A stretch of 64,000 nt of DNA from Malonomonas rubra DSM 5091 (GTDB lineage Bacteria; Desulfobacterota; Desulfuromonadia; Desulfuromonadales; Geopsychrobacteraceae): NCBI RefSeq assembly GCF_900142125.1, contig NZ_FQZT01000007.1, forward strand, positions 62,001-126,000. The letters run 5' to 3'. The position numbers and the translations under genes were made by a program. Positions 9,915-18,469 of this stretch are shown piece by piece. The stretch's first letter is position 1. Each line of letters opens with the position of its first letter. Under the pieces are notes generated by a model. The model was not told the DNA's origin and ran no database searches. It worked only from the letters and a program-made list of their open reading frames with translations.

Positions 9915-9966
9915 AACTGTGTCATGGCACAGTTCCGCTCTGGCGCATAAGTGTGCCATGGCACAC
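9915..9966. promoter_or_regulatory. Two activator dyads upstream of the chemoreceptor gene
   Basis: The first site, AACTGTGTCATGGCACAGTT (9915-9934), is symmetric except for one base pair. The second, GTGTGCCATGGCACAC (9951-9966), is a perfect 16-bp dyad. Their centres are 34 nt apart, roughly three helical turns. The common core TGTGYCATGGCACA recurs, less perfectly, ahead of cheW. The likely binder is the Fis-type domain of the activator at 5555-7240. The rest of 9654-10037 holds only the promoter. Confidence 0.75.
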
Positions 9967-10037
9967 CTGTCGATCCAAAGTAGCAGCTTGAAAATATGCT
10001 GGTGGGATAAGAGAAGGAATGATGCCGCCCGCTGCAG

Positions 10038-10754
10038 CTAACCTCTTTCAGCTCCCTGCAGATGCAGCATGTAAGGGAGGTCCAAACTCTCGCCTTCCAG
10101 ATACTTCCGCGTGGCGCTAAACCCTTGAGGAATAATTTCGCTGATTCGATATTCCAGCTCGAGCCAGACCTGATAAAGCAGGTTGCCACTGACTGCAACA
10201 CCGAAACGGTCGCGCATATCGGCCAGGGCTGCTGCTTCCAGCTCCATTCCCATTTCCTGAGTGGCAGCGAGATAGTGGGTCGGGAAAGCGACAACGTCCC
10301 GGTCAAGACTGCTGAGGAAAGCGTCCCGCTCGAGCGGGTGGAGGTCGGCGAAATCGACGCCGCACCAGCTGCTGTTGCGGGTTGAGAGCAGCGCCCGACA
10401 GGAAAGAGGACGATGCGGGTAAATGCTGCAGCTGCCCGCGGCATCGAGAAAAGGACAGCCGCCAAACCGGTTGCGGAACTGGCGCAGGTAGTCTTTCAAA
10501 TCCTGGGCCTGCGTGCTGATTTGCTGCAGCAGGGGGATTTTAGCTTTCAGCGTTACGATCTGTTCGGCCGTCAACTCGCGGGCGATGGCAACCGCTTCCG
10601 GGAAACTGCAATTCACCGAAAGCGAACAGCAGTTGCTGCAACCGTTTTGGCAATAAATTTTTACCGCTGCATCCGTGATAAAATTTTGCTCAGCAACGCG
10701 ATCCAGTTGTTGCCGTAGCGGCTTCAGGCCCGCGAGCAGGTCATCCCAATCCAT
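10038..10754 (-). CDS. YkgJ family cysteine-cluster protein
   Basis: The 238-residue protein carries the YkgJ-type pattern: CQNGCSNCC near residue 34, a CPF motif, and then CSIYPHRPLSCR. Together these give the conserved cysteines thought to bind zinc or an iron-sulfur centre. The biochemical role of this family is not established. The start is the ATG at 10754, which overlaps the stop of the dehydrogenase gene by one base (TGATG), showing translational coupling. It is the last gene of the operon running from the potassium-channel gene. A TTG three bases earlier is a possible alternative start. Confidence 0.82.
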   Translation of the reverse strand: MDWDDLLAGLKPLRQQLDRVAEQNFITDAAVKIYCQNGCSNCCSLSVNCSFPEAVAIARELTAEQIVTLKAKIPLLQQISTQAQDLKDYLRQFRNRFGGCPFLDAAGSCSIYPHRPLSCRALLSTRNSSWCGVDFADLHPLERDAFLSSLDRDVVAFPTHYLAATQEMGMELEAAALADMRDRFGVAVSGNLLYQVWLELEYRISEIIPQGFSATRKYLEGESLDLPYMLHLQGAERG

Positions 10755-11710
10755 CAATTGACCTGATTCTGCGGTGTTCCGTCCTGGAAAGCTTTGATAT
10801 TGGCAATGGCGATATCGAGAAGACGCTGCCTCGCCTCAGCCGTTGCCCAGGCGATATGCGGTGTAATGAAAGTGTTCGGCGTACTCAACAGCGGGTTGTC
10901 TTCATCCGGCGGCTCGCTGGAGAGAACGTCCGCCGCAAAACCACCGAGGTAGCCTTCGTTCAAAGCTTCAGCAACGGCATCTTCATCGATCAGATCGCCA
11001 CGACCGGTGTTTATCAGCAAGGTGCCCTGCTTGACCCGCATCAGCCGCGCAGTATTGGCCAAGTGGCGGGTTTCGCCAGTCAGCGGGCAGTTCAAACTGA
11101 TAATATCGCTGTCATCAAAGATGCGATCGATATCGGTAAACTCAACGCTTTTGTCGCAACTGTACTTTTCCGGATGGGCGGTATTCACCAGCACCTTCAT
11201 GCCAAAAGCGTTGGCGATCTGTGCCACCCTGCGGCCAATCTGGCCATAACCGACAATGCCGATGGTCTTGCCTGCCAGTTCAAACAAGGGGCGATCGTGA
11301 AAACTGAAATCCTCGCAGTTGCTCCAGGCTCCCTCCTGCACCAACCGGGCGTGGTGACCAACCTGCTGCGACATTTCCAGCAGCAGCGCAAACACCATCT
11401 GGCTGACCGAATCGGTGCTGTAGCCGGGAATATTGGTGACGACGATGCCACGTGCACTGGCAGCATCCAGATCGACTACGTTGTAACCGGTCGCCAGGAC
11501 GCCGATATACTTCAATTTCGGCAGCTGGTCGATAATTTCAGCATCGAGCACAACTTTGTTGGTGAGGATAATTTCAGCACTCTCCGCCCGCTGGCAGATT
11601 TCTTCCGGCGCGGTCCGCGGATAGACTGCGTAGGTACCAAGCTCTTTGAGCGGCCCCCAATCGAGATCGCCCGGATTAGCCGTGTGAGCATCGAGAACAA
11701 CGATATCCAT
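10754..11710 (-). CDS. D-2-hydroxyacid dehydrogenase (glycerate dehydrogenase type)
   Basis: The 318-residue protein is an NAD-dependent 2-hydroxyacid dehydrogenase. It shows the Rossmann motif GIVGYGQIGRRVA (about residues 146-158), the catalytic Arg in LINTGRGDLID, the Glu in SSEPP, and the His in ITPHIAWA. The N-terminal NPGDL and the HIAWATAEARQRL stretch resemble glycerate dehydrogenase/hydroxypyruvate reductase members. Interconversion of hydroxypyruvate or glyoxylate with the hydroxyacid is thus likely, though substrate cannot be settled from sequence. The start is the ATG at 11710 with AGGAG upstream. It lies 27 nt after the diguanylate cyclase gene and overlaps the following gene by one base. 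The metabolic enzyme in a signalling operon is probably there by position rather than by function. Confidence 0.9.
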   Translation of the reverse strand: MDIVVLDAHTANPGDLDWGPLKELGTYAVYPRTAPEEICQRAESAEIILTNKVVLDAEIIDQLPKLKYIGVLATGYNVVDLDAASARGIVVTNIPGYSTDSVSQMVFALLLEMSQQVGHHARLVQEGAWSNCEDFSFHDRPLFELAGKTIGIVGYGQIGRRVAQIANAFGMKVLVNTAHPEKYSCDKSVEFTDIDRIFDDSDIISLNCPLTGETRHLANTARLMRVKQGTLLINTGRGDLIDEDAVAEALNEGYLGGFAADVLSSEPPDEDNPLLSTPNTFITPHIAWATAEARQRLLDIAIANIKAFQDGTPQNQVN

Positions 11711-11737
11711 AATTAACTCCTGCAACATACGGCCAAT

Positions 11738-12454
11738 TCAGCCGTCGTCTTCCCCCTCCGTGGGTTTACCGAACAGGTCGAATAAGGCAGCCTTTTCATC
11801 ACTGCTGACCAGGTCAACTTTCGGCAGCTCGGCATGACGAACCTGATTGCGCCCTTCCTGCTTGGCTTGATAAAGATAATGATCGGCGCGCTGGACCAGC
11901 TCTTCGATACTGACCTCTTCGCCGAGAAGATAGGTGCCTATCCCCAGGCTGGCCGTCAACGACAGAGACTGCTGCTCCAGTTGCAGCGGCGTTTCCTCAA
12001 TGACAGCACGCAAGCGTTCAGCGACCGGGATTGCGGCCGCGAGCGGGGTATTCGGTAAAATGATAGCGAACTCCTCACCACCGTATCGACAGGGGATATC
12101 GAGCCGGCGCACCGTCTGCTGCATCAGTCCGGCGATATGGATCAGGGCCTGATTGCCGACTTCGTGACCCCACCGGTCGTTTACTTTTTTAAAGAAATCG
12201 ATATCGAGCATGATCAGGCTGGTCGGCTGCCCACTGCGCTGGGTGCGCTCCATCTCCTGTTCCATCTGGACACAGAAATGCCGGTAGTTGGCCAGCCCGG
12301 TCAACTGGTCGGTGAGGACAGCCTGCGACAGCTCGGCCAGCTCCTGGCGAATTGCAGCCAGCTCGTCGATAACAAAACAATCTTCTTCACCAACAGGGCA
12401 GTCCGGGGAATCGGACTCAGGCGGGTCGGGCTTTGATGTGGAATCGACAGTCAT
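11738..12454 (-). CDS. Diguanylate cyclase (GGDEF, soluble)
   Basis: A GGDEF domain fills residues about 60-215 and should make cyclic di-GMP from two GTP. The active-site loop is RYGGEEF, the metal-binding DIDFFKKVND stretch is intact, and the inhibitory-site motif RxxD (RRLD) sits just ahead of the loop, predicting product feedback. The N-terminal 55 residues are acidic and proline-rich and end in a helix (LAAIRQELAELSQAV) that probably dimerises. No membrane segment or sensor domain is present. The start is uncertain. The ATG at 12454 is used, but a TTG at 12493 is in frame and neither has a strong Shine-Dalgarno. A TATAAT hexamer lies just upstream (about 12501-12506, minus strand), so the gene may also have its own promoter. 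Confidence 0.88.
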   Translation of the reverse strand: MTVDSTSKPDPPESDSPDCPVGEEDCFVIDELAAIRQELAELSQAVLTDQLTGLANYRHFCVQMEQEMERTQRSGQPTSLIMLDIDFFKKVNDRWGHEVGNQALIHIAGLMQQTVRRLDIPCRYGGEEFAIILPNTPLAAAIPVAERLRAVIEETPLQLEQQSLSLTASLGIGTYLLGEEVSIEELVQRADHYLYQAKQEGRNQVRHAELPKVDLVSSDEKAALFDLFGKPTEGEDDG

Positions 12455-12549
12455 CAATACAGGCTCGGGGTTCGCGTTCGGGTCAACAGACAACCGCTAG
12501 ATTATACACGCTTGTGCAAGACAAGTCTTTCATTTCGGCAGTTCGCAAG

Positions 12550-13374
12550 TCAGCCCAGGGCAGCAGCCAGCTCGCCGCTTTCATCCAGCACACGCTCGAT
12601 CAGATCGACGGTCAAACGGGAACCAAGGCCGAACAGCTGCTCCGCTTTTTCTGCGATCAGGTGGCTGTCCTCGGTTGCGCCGCGCACCAATGATGCAACC
12701 TTGATCGACAACGGCAGCTCGCTGTCATCGAACTGGTGATGATGGCCGATGGCGTCGCTGAGCGAATCGGGAAACCCCCAGTATTTTGCCACTTGAGCCC
12801 CGATGCTGGCGTGGTTGGTGCCGTATTGCTGCTGCTCGTAGCTGACCAGGTCGACATCGTCGTTCTTCAACCAATCCTGGTAAATATCGCGGTAGCGATT
12901 GCCCCCTTTGTTGGCCAGCACCGGAACCCCCATATCCTCCAGCAGGCCGATGGTAAAAACATCACTCCGTACATGCGGGTGCAGCTCCACCGCCAGCCCG
13001 CGGGCTAGTGCCGCCCGTCGAGCAGCCGTCGCCCAGAAGTCCTTCATGTTGAGCCAAGCCGCTTTGTTGTTTTTGCTCAGCGTTTCCTGGGTTGCCACTG
13101 ACAAAACCAACGCTTCCAGCCGCCCTCTTCCGAGCAGGTTAACAGCATGGGTGATATTGCTGACCTTGTGCGACAGGCCAAAAGCAGCCGAGTTGACGAC
13201 TTTAAGAACCCGCACATGCAAACCGGGATCAATCTCCAGTTCGTGCGCCAGTTCATTGCTGGAAATTTCCGGGTCACGCAGCTTGCCCAGAACGTTCAGC
13301 ACCGTGGTCGGAAAACTGGGGACTTCGAACCCTTCCGGAGCCAGGTGCCTTTTCTTCTTGCCGAATCCGAGCAT
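12550..13374 (-). CDS. HDOD domain signalling protein
   Basis: The 274-residue protein is almost entirely an HDOD domain, a catalytically degenerate relative of HD phosphohydrolases. Recognisable parts are the N-terminal FEVPSFPTTVLNVLGKL, the helix with LKVVNSAAFGLSHKV, and the C-terminal IGHHHQFDD. HDOD proteins usually act as protein-contact modules in signalling, motility or stress networks, and no enzymatic activity is expected. The start ATG at 13374 has GGGGAG upstream and follows the stop of the potassium-channel gene after a single base, so the two are translationally coupled. It sits directly before the diguanylate cyclase, which suggests a shared signalling output. The partner is unknown. 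Confidence 0.9.
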   Translation of the reverse strand: MLGFGKKKRHLAPEGFEVPSFPTTVLNVLGKLRDPEISSNELAHELEIDPGLHVRVLKVVNSAAFGLSHKVSNITHAVNLLGRGRLEALVLSVATQETLSKNNKAAWLNMKDFWATAARRAALARGLAVELHPHVRSDVFTIGLLEDMGVPVLANKGGNRYRDIYQDWLKNDDVDLVSYEQQQYGTNHASIGAQVAKYWGFPDSLSDAIGHHHQFDDSELPLSIKVASLVRGATEDSHLIAEKAEQLFGLGSRLTVDLIERVLDESGELAAALG

Positions 13375-13375
13375 C

Positions 13376-14305
13376 TCAATCTCCCCGCCGGGCCAATTTA
13401 TTGGAAAAGATCGACAGCAGGCCACCAAGCATCACATAGCCGGTTGAAACCTCCATCATGGCGACAACCTGGCCACCGAGAGTCCTGGGGACAACATCGC
13501 CGAAACCGAGGGTCGTCATGGTAACAACGCTGAAGTAAAAAGGCGAAAGTGCTGTGGGGTAGTCACCGTAATCGATGCCGACCAAGGTATAAAGATAGGC
13601 GAATATAAGCAGCAACAGACCGATGCAGCAGCACCAGCGAAACATGCTGCGACCACAATCGCAAGTCAGCATCCAGGGATAATACAGGATGCGCGAGAGC
13701 CAGTTATAGGAACGGAATTCCTTGATGAAGTTCTGATCGATAATCTCGCGCCGCATCAGGTAGGCACCTGCAAAGTTGATATCGCGGATATCGACACCGA
13801 TCCAGGTCGCTTTTTTAAAGTGCCGCATCATGCGCAAGCGGGCGTGACGCAGATCGGCATTGCTGAAATTTGTTTTTTTGATTTGTGCCAGCGACATGTC
13901 GGCATAACGCAGGTCTGCTTCAGACAGGTCCGCCCCGGTCAGGTCGGCTTCGCGCAACCGGCCATGGTTCAGGTTGACGCAGTGCAGGTTGGCACCGGTC
14001 AGGTCAGCCTGGGTCAAACTGGCCTCTTCCAGGTCGGCACGGAACAGGCTGGCTCCACACATTTTGGCACGGCCGAAACCGGCACGCCGGCAATGAGCAC
14101 CATCAAGATCAGCGTCGCTTAAATCGGCCGCAGAGAGTTCGGCACCTTCGAGGTTCGCCTCCTGCAGGTTGGCACCGCGCAGATCGGCTTTGAACAGGCG
14201 GGCGTTACGCAGATCGCGGCCCGCCAGATTAGCACCACGCAAATCGGCACCGTTAAGATCTGCCCCGCTTAAATCCTGTGTCAAATCTATTGGCGGTTGA
14301 GTCAT
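13376..14305 (-). CDS. Pentapeptide-repeat protein fused to a two-TM potassium channel
   Basis: Residues about 8-170 are uninterrupted pentapeptide repeats of the A(D/N)Lxx type (for example DLRGANLAGRDL), which fold into a right-handed beta helix. The C-terminal third is an ion-channel pore: TM1 at about 221-245, a pore loop with the selectivity filter TTLGFGD, and TM2 at about 283-305. It is therefore probably a potassium channel whose gating or assembly involves the cytoplasmic beta helix. The start is placed at the ATG at 14305 because AGG is well spaced from it; an ATG two codons earlier has almost no spacing. It heads an operon with HDOD, GGDEF, dehydrogenase and YkgJ genes. Confidence 0.88.
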   Translation of the reverse strand: MTQPPIDLTQDLSGADLNGADLRGANLAGRDLRNARLFKADLRGANLQEANLEGAELSAADLSDADLDGAHCRRAGFGRAKMCGASLFRADLEEASLTQADLTGANLHCVNLNHGRLREADLTGADLSEADLRYADMSLAQIKKTNFSNADLRHARLRMMRHFKKATWIGVDIRDINFAGAYLMRREIIDQNFIKEFRSYNWLSRILYYPWMLTCDCGRSMFRWCCCIGLLLLIFAYLYTLVGIDYGDYPTALSPFYFSVVTMTTLGFGDVVPRTLGGQVVAMMEVSTGYVMLGGLLSIFSNKLARRGD

Positions 14306-14396
14306 CTGCATCCTGTATTTTTCACTCTGCTGAAACAGGTCATCATCAAAACTTATAGCAGGCTCTAATTATTGTCAAATCGCTAAAGATTTTCGC

Positions 14397-14843
14397 TCAA
14401 TAGCGCATGTGAATTGAAATCTCCTGCTGCGATCGCGAAAAGGAAAACCGCGCAGAATCAAAGGAGGGATGACCGAAACCTGAGCTGTTGTTGGAGACCC
14501 CAACCCCCTCTTTCGGGCGTGGATAAGGGAGCCAGCGCATATCAAATTTGCCGTTGCCGTTTTCATCGTGGTGCACTTCGACGGCATAATCATCTGCGTA
14601 AGGCAGATCAGAAAACAGCACCTCGATTTCACTCTGACCGGCCGCTAACTGTTGCAGCAGCGTTGCATTTTCCAGCTTTGGCCAACCCTGCTCCCCCCGA
14701 AACAGAGCAACACGCAGCCTGCCGCCTTTGTCTGTATCAATCCCAGACAGCTGCACCCGTAAATGTCCAGACTCCGCCGTCGCAAAAGAACTCAGGGAGA
14801 GCATCAGCAGAGAAGTAAGTAAAATCGAGCGGAGGGAAATCAT
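14397..14843 (-). CDS. DUF2141 family exported protein
   Basis: This 148-residue protein begins with a signal peptide (about residues 1-24, ending SSFATA) and continues as a DUF2141-type beta-sandwich. The stretch GGRLRVALFRGEQGWP, the FSDLPYADDYAVEVHHDENGNGKFD segment and the GFGHPSFDSARFSF ending are characteristic. The DENGNGKFD loop looks calcium-binding. It should act in the periplasm or at the outer membrane; no function is known for the family. The ATG at 14843 follows the stop of the preceding gene after one base, so the two are coupled and probably work together in the envelope. Confidence 0.82.
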   Translation of the reverse strand: MISLRSILLTSLLMLSLSSFATAESGHLRVQLSGIDTDKGGRLRVALFRGEQGWPKLENATLLQQLAAGQSEIEVLFSDLPYADDYAVEVHHDENGNGKFDMRWLPYPRPKEGVGVSNNSSGFGHPSFDSARFSFSRSQQEISIHMRY

Positions 14844-14844
14844 T

Positions 14845-15282
14845 TTACTGAATAAAATAACCAACGACCCGCCAACGCGTATCGGACTCGCGAATCAGGG
14901 TTATCATTTCCTTGAAAACACCTTTTTCATAGTTTGCGGTATATTCCAGCAGCATCAGCACACTGTCCGGCATTTCCTTGATCGCCGCAGTAAAGTTGGC
15001 ATCCTCCAGGCTGCGCTCGTTCAATTTACCAACTTTGGTGCGCAGGTCGGTCAGTTCCTGCAGCCATTTTTCCTGCGGGATCTCCTGACGCAGGTAGGGG
15101 GCAGCGATCACCCAACTGTCATCATACCTGCCAGCGTCGACCATCTGCAGAAACTCCTGCGCCGCCGCATCTGCAACCTGGATCTGCTCTTTCTTGGGCA
15201 GATTATTGGTGTAGGACACATAAATAATGCCGAGGGCAATCAGAATCAGAAAGATATGAATACGATATTTTCTGGCAAACAC
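14845..15282 (-). CDS. DUF4019-like membrane-anchored protein
   Basis: The 145-residue protein has one N-terminal membrane anchor (about residues 8-25) and a periplasmic domain. The pattern AAQEFLQMVDAGRYDDSW, then LRTKVGKL, then a C-terminal TRWRVVGYFIQ matches the DUF4019 family, which has a nuclear-transport-factor-2-like fold and unknown function. It is translationally coupled to the DUF2141 gene (one base between stop and start). A role in envelope homeostasis is plausible from location only. Confidence 0.75.
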   Translation of the reverse strand: MFARKYRIHIFLILIALGIIYVSYTNNLPKKEQIQVADAAAQEFLQMVDAGRYDDSWVIAAPYLRQEIPQEKWLQELTDLRTKVGKLNERSLEDANFTAAIKEMPDSVLMLLEYTANYEKGVFKEMITLIRESDTRWRVVGYFIQ

Positions 15283-15354
15283 TTAAACCTCCAAAACAGC
15301 AGAATTGAAAACCAATCGATAGAAAACTCTACTATAGGCGACCCGGCCGGGCAA

Positions 15355-17724
15355 TCACTCCATTCCCATCAGGTAGTTAAACTTACTGCTGCCTGCGGGA
15401 TCAGCCCCCCGCTTCAGCGCTTCCAGCACCTTCTTGCCATTTGCGCTAAAGGGTCCCAGGTGGGAAAGATCGACAATGAAATTGTGGCAACCAAAGTCCT
15501 GCAGTTCCTGCATATTGCTGATAAAAGAGAAATCCGTCTCACTGGTCAGCCAGGTCAGGCCCTGACGCTGCTGCACCCGGTACTCGTCATCGCGATCGGA
15601 GCGGACCGGGTTGTCGGCACGCACCCCCTTGATGGCGATACGCGACACCAGCAGCGGCACGCTGGCATAAACGGTCAACGCCGTCGGCAAGGGCAGCTCG
15701 CGGCTCAGCAGATCGGCCAAATTATCGCGATCATCCTCGATATACAGCTCCGCCTCGTTAATGCCCAACTCGGCCCAGCTGGCGACCGCCTGACTGTTGA
15801 GGGAAAACAGGCGGAAGCTGCTGAACAACTCCAGCCCCTGCTGTTTATCGAAGAAAGGAAAGTGACCGAGATTGTTCAGCCGGTACTTGCGAAAACCGGC
15901 CTGAATTAACTGGTTGATGGTGTTGCGCATCTCTTTCCAGTCGCGATCGAAAACAATAAATGGGATATCCCAGATCACCTGTTCGGCGCGGCGGGTCAGC
16001 TTGGTGGCCGACTGCAGATTCTGCCCGGTCAGCGGGATGATGATCTGGTCGACCTGCGGATCTTGCAGAATACGCTGGTCGCGGGCATCACGCAATTGCA
16101 CCCTCAACTCACGGCTGGCAGACGTTGTGCCACCCTTGCCGAATAAAGCATTGCGGGCCGCCTGGAGATGCTGCTGCTTGAGGCGATCTTTCTGCGGCTG
16201 CCGCAGCTGACGCAATTCGGTGTAGAGCTCGCGGCGGATCTGCTTCAGCTGCTTCGGCGGAATGACAATCTCCGGCAACTCACCACAGTCCAACTTGCCG
16301 AGACGGAATGGTTCTCCAGCGGTCGCCGCAAAGACCTGCTGCAAGGTGTCTACATCCAGACCGCGCGATTCAGCCGGGTAACTATCAATAGCGAACTCGA
16401 ACTGCTGCTTTTGCCCGGCGACGTTCGCCTCGATACGCAGCTGCTGCTCTGTCGCCTCGATGCCCAGATCGACCGTTTCGAGCGACGGTTTCACCTGGCT
16501 CAGTTTGCGCTTGCAGGCAGCATCGCTCATGGCAAAAGCGGTGCTTGATGAGACCATGAAGACGCCATCACCAACCTTGAATTGCCCCTGAAAGGTCGAA
16601 GGAACAGTGACAAAGCTGCCTGACGGCACCTGTTTGACGGTGCGTTTGCCCAGCATCAACTGGCGGATGGTGAATGCGGTCCCGGCCTTGTCGCTGGCCG
16701 GCTGGACACGTAATCGATCACCGAGGTGCAACTTGTCCCTGGTTTTGAAGCTGATCTCGCCGCCGCGCACCTTGGCAACATCGCCAAGGTAACGACCGGT
16801 CGCACCCTTGACAGAAGGGATGGCGATATCGCTCGGCTGCCCGCCCGGCAGAAAGCCTTTGGTCGGCTGCCGACCGAAACTCTCCTTAAGCAGCTGCTTA
16901 GCCTCTTTGATCACCGCTTTGCGCTGACCCGGCGCCGCGTCGAGGGCACGGCGATAGGCACCAACCACCTTGTAGACATACTCGGCGCTCTTCATCCGCC
17001 CTTCGATCTTCAGACTGCAGATGCCCGCCTGCTCCAGCTCCGGCAGCAGATCGATAGCAGAAAGATCGTTGGTGGAGAAATAGTAGCCCTGCTGCTGACG
17101 ATAATTGTGCCGCCGGCGACAGGGTTGGGCGCAACGGCCGCGGTTACCCGACTTGCCGCCGAGGAAAGAGGAAAAGTAGCACTGACCGGAAAAGGAGAAA
17201 CAGAGCGCACCGTGGATGAAGTGCTCCAGCTCCAACGTCGTGTTGCGGCGGATTTCGCCGATCTCGGCCAGACTCAGTTCGCGCGCCAGCACCCCACGGG
17301 TAAACCCCATCCGCTCCAGCATCTTCACACCGGCGCTGTTGTGCACCGTCATCTGGGTCGAAGAGTGCAGTTCGAGACCGGGAAAGTGATCGCGTGCCAG
17401 CTTCCAGACCGCCAGATCCTGCAGAATGACGGCATCAACACCAATCTGTTCCAGCGCACCCAGGGTATCGATCAGTTGCGACAGTTCCGCTTCTTTGACC
17501 AGGGTATTGAGGGTGACATAGAGCCGTTTGCCATCCCGCTGCAGGTAGTGAGTCAGTTTTTCGATATCGGCGAGGGTGAAGTTGCGCGCCTTGGCACGGG
17601 CGGAAAAGTCCTTCAGCCCGGTGTAGACGGCATCCGCACCAGCTTCCGCAGCAGCAAAAAAAGCCTCGAAACTGCCCGCCGGAGCGAGCAGTTCGGGGCG
17701 TTGGTTCGGTTGTTTAACAGTCAT
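15355..17724 (-). CDS. U32 family protein, RlhA-like (probable RNA hydroxylation factor)
   Basis: The 789-residue protein opens with the U32 fold (PELLAPAGSFEAFFAAAEAGADAVYTG). It carries the conserved cysteine cluster CFSFSGQC and, after GNRGR, CAQPCRRRH, which in this family is tied to an iron-sulfur centre. The long C-terminal extension (after about residue 380) corresponds to the DUF3656 region of RlhA. RlhA and TrhP are known to be needed for hydroxylation of 23S rRNA cytidine 2501 and of tRNA uridine 34, so an RNA-modification role is more likely than proteolysis despite the old peptidase name. The stop lies about 70 nt from the next gene; the DsbC-like gene begins 10 nt upstream of it. 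Assignment to RlhA rather than a sister group is moderately sure. Confidence 0.85.
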   Translation of the reverse strand: MTVKQPNQRPELLAPAGSFEAFFAAAEAGADAVYTGLKDFSARAKARNFTLADIEKLTHYLQRDGKRLYVTLNTLVKEAELSQLIDTLGALEQIGVDAVILQDLAVWKLARDHFPGLELHSSTQMTVHNSAGVKMLERMGFTRGVLARELSLAEIGEIRRNTTLELEHFIHGALCFSFSGQCYFSSFLGGKSGNRGRCAQPCRRRHNYRQQQGYYFSTNDLSAIDLLPELEQAGICSLKIEGRMKSAEYVYKVVGAYRRALDAAPGQRKAVIKEAKQLLKESFGRQPTKGFLPGGQPSDIAIPSVKGATGRYLGDVAKVRGGEISFKTRDKLHLGDRLRVQPASDKAGTAFTIRQLMLGKRTVKQVPSGSFVTVPSTFQGQFKVGDGVFMVSSSTAFAMSDAACKRKLSQVKPSLETVDLGIEATEQQLRIEANVAGQKQQFEFAIDSYPAESRGLDVDTLQQVFAATAGEPFRLGKLDCGELPEIVIPPKQLKQIRRELYTELRQLRQPQKDRLKQQHLQAARNALFGKGGTTSASRELRVQLRDARDQRILQDPQVDQIIIPLTGQNLQSATKLTRRAEQVIWDIPFIVFDRDWKEMRNTINQLIQAGFRKYRLNNLGHFPFFDKQQGLELFSSFRLFSLNSQAVASWAELGINEAELYIEDDRDNLADLLSRELPLPTALTVYASVPLLVSRIAIKGVRADNPVRSDRDDEYRVQQRQGLTWLTSETDFSFISNMQELQDFGCHNFIVDLSHLGPFSANGKKVLEALKRGADPAGSSKFNYLMGME

Positions 17725-17734
17725 GCAGCGCTTT

Positions 17735-18469
17735 CTATTTCGTCTTTTCAGGGCCCTGATCGAGCAGCTGCTCGAATTTTTTCAGGTTGGTCCCGGAAAC
17801 GAATTTGCCATTGATCCAGTATTTCGGCGTTCCGGTCACCCCTATGTTTCGGCCGATCTGTCGATGCTCGTCGAGCAGGCCGTTATCTTCAAATGCCGGT
17901 AGCGGCTGATTATCGTATTCGCCGCTAAAAACATCCTCGTACGCTTCTTCCTGGTCCTCTGCAGAAAGAATGAACTTCGACTTGGCCTCCGCTTGGGGGT
18001 GCAGGCGATCGAGCGGGAAGAGGAAAATGTAGCGGGTGACGTCTTCGCGGGAGGAAAAGAAAGAAGAGCCCTCACGGCAGAATGGACAGTCGGGATCGGA
18101 AATTTCGACCACTTCATTCGGGCCATCACCGATCTTGATCGCTTTGTCGAGGGGCAGCAGCGGCAACTTTGCCGTCATCATCCGGGCCTTGCTCTCGCGG
18201 CTCAGGTTCTGTCCCTGGTTGTTCCACAATTCGCCGGCAAAGATATGGCCACTGGCCGGGGCAAAGTAAAGAATCTCCTCCTTGACCGTCACAACCTCAT
18301 AAATTCCGGCAACCGGCGTCGCGTTGACCTCTTTCAGCGGGATGCTGGGAAAACTCATCTGCAAAGCATTCGCCACCGAGGAAAAATCCTCCGTTTGCGG
18401 TGGAACCGCACAGGCAACCAGCGGCAGACTAAAGATCATCAGAATCAGTGACAGGACAAATCGGGACAT
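17735..18469 (-). CDS. dsbC: DsbC-like thiol:disulfide isomerase, probable lipoprotein
   Basis: This 244-residue protein has an N-terminal export signal ending in LVAC (about residues 17-20), which fits a lipobox, so it is probably anchored to a membrane by a lipidated Cys20. A small dimerisation-type domain precedes a thioredoxin fold with the active site DPDCPFC and the cis-proline region GVTGTPKYWING. These are hallmarks of DsbC/DsbG isomerases, which reshuffle wrong disulfides in periplasmic proteins. Classical DsbC is soluble, so the lipobox is unusual. It lies 10 nt upstream of the U32 gene and is probably transcribed with it. No DsbD-like reductant is in the window. Confidence 0.85.
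   Translation of the reverse strand: MSRFVLSLILMIFSLPLVACAVPPQTEDFSSVANALQMSFPSIPLKEVNATPVAGIYEVVTVKEEILYFAPASGHIFAGELWNNQGQNLSRESKARMMTAKLPLLPLDKAIKIGDGPNEVVEISDPDCPFCREGSSFFSSREDVTRYIFLFPLDRLHPQAEAKSKFILSAEDQEEAYEDVFSGEYDNQPLPAFEDNGLLDEHRQIGRNIGVTGTPKYWINGKFVSGTNLKKFEQLLDQGPEKTK

Noticed and set aside
14728-15909. Plus-strand open frame of 393 codons
   Set aside because: It lies antisense to the DUF2141, DUF4019 and U32 genes, has no Shine-Dalgarno or motif, and its composition mirrors the real genes.
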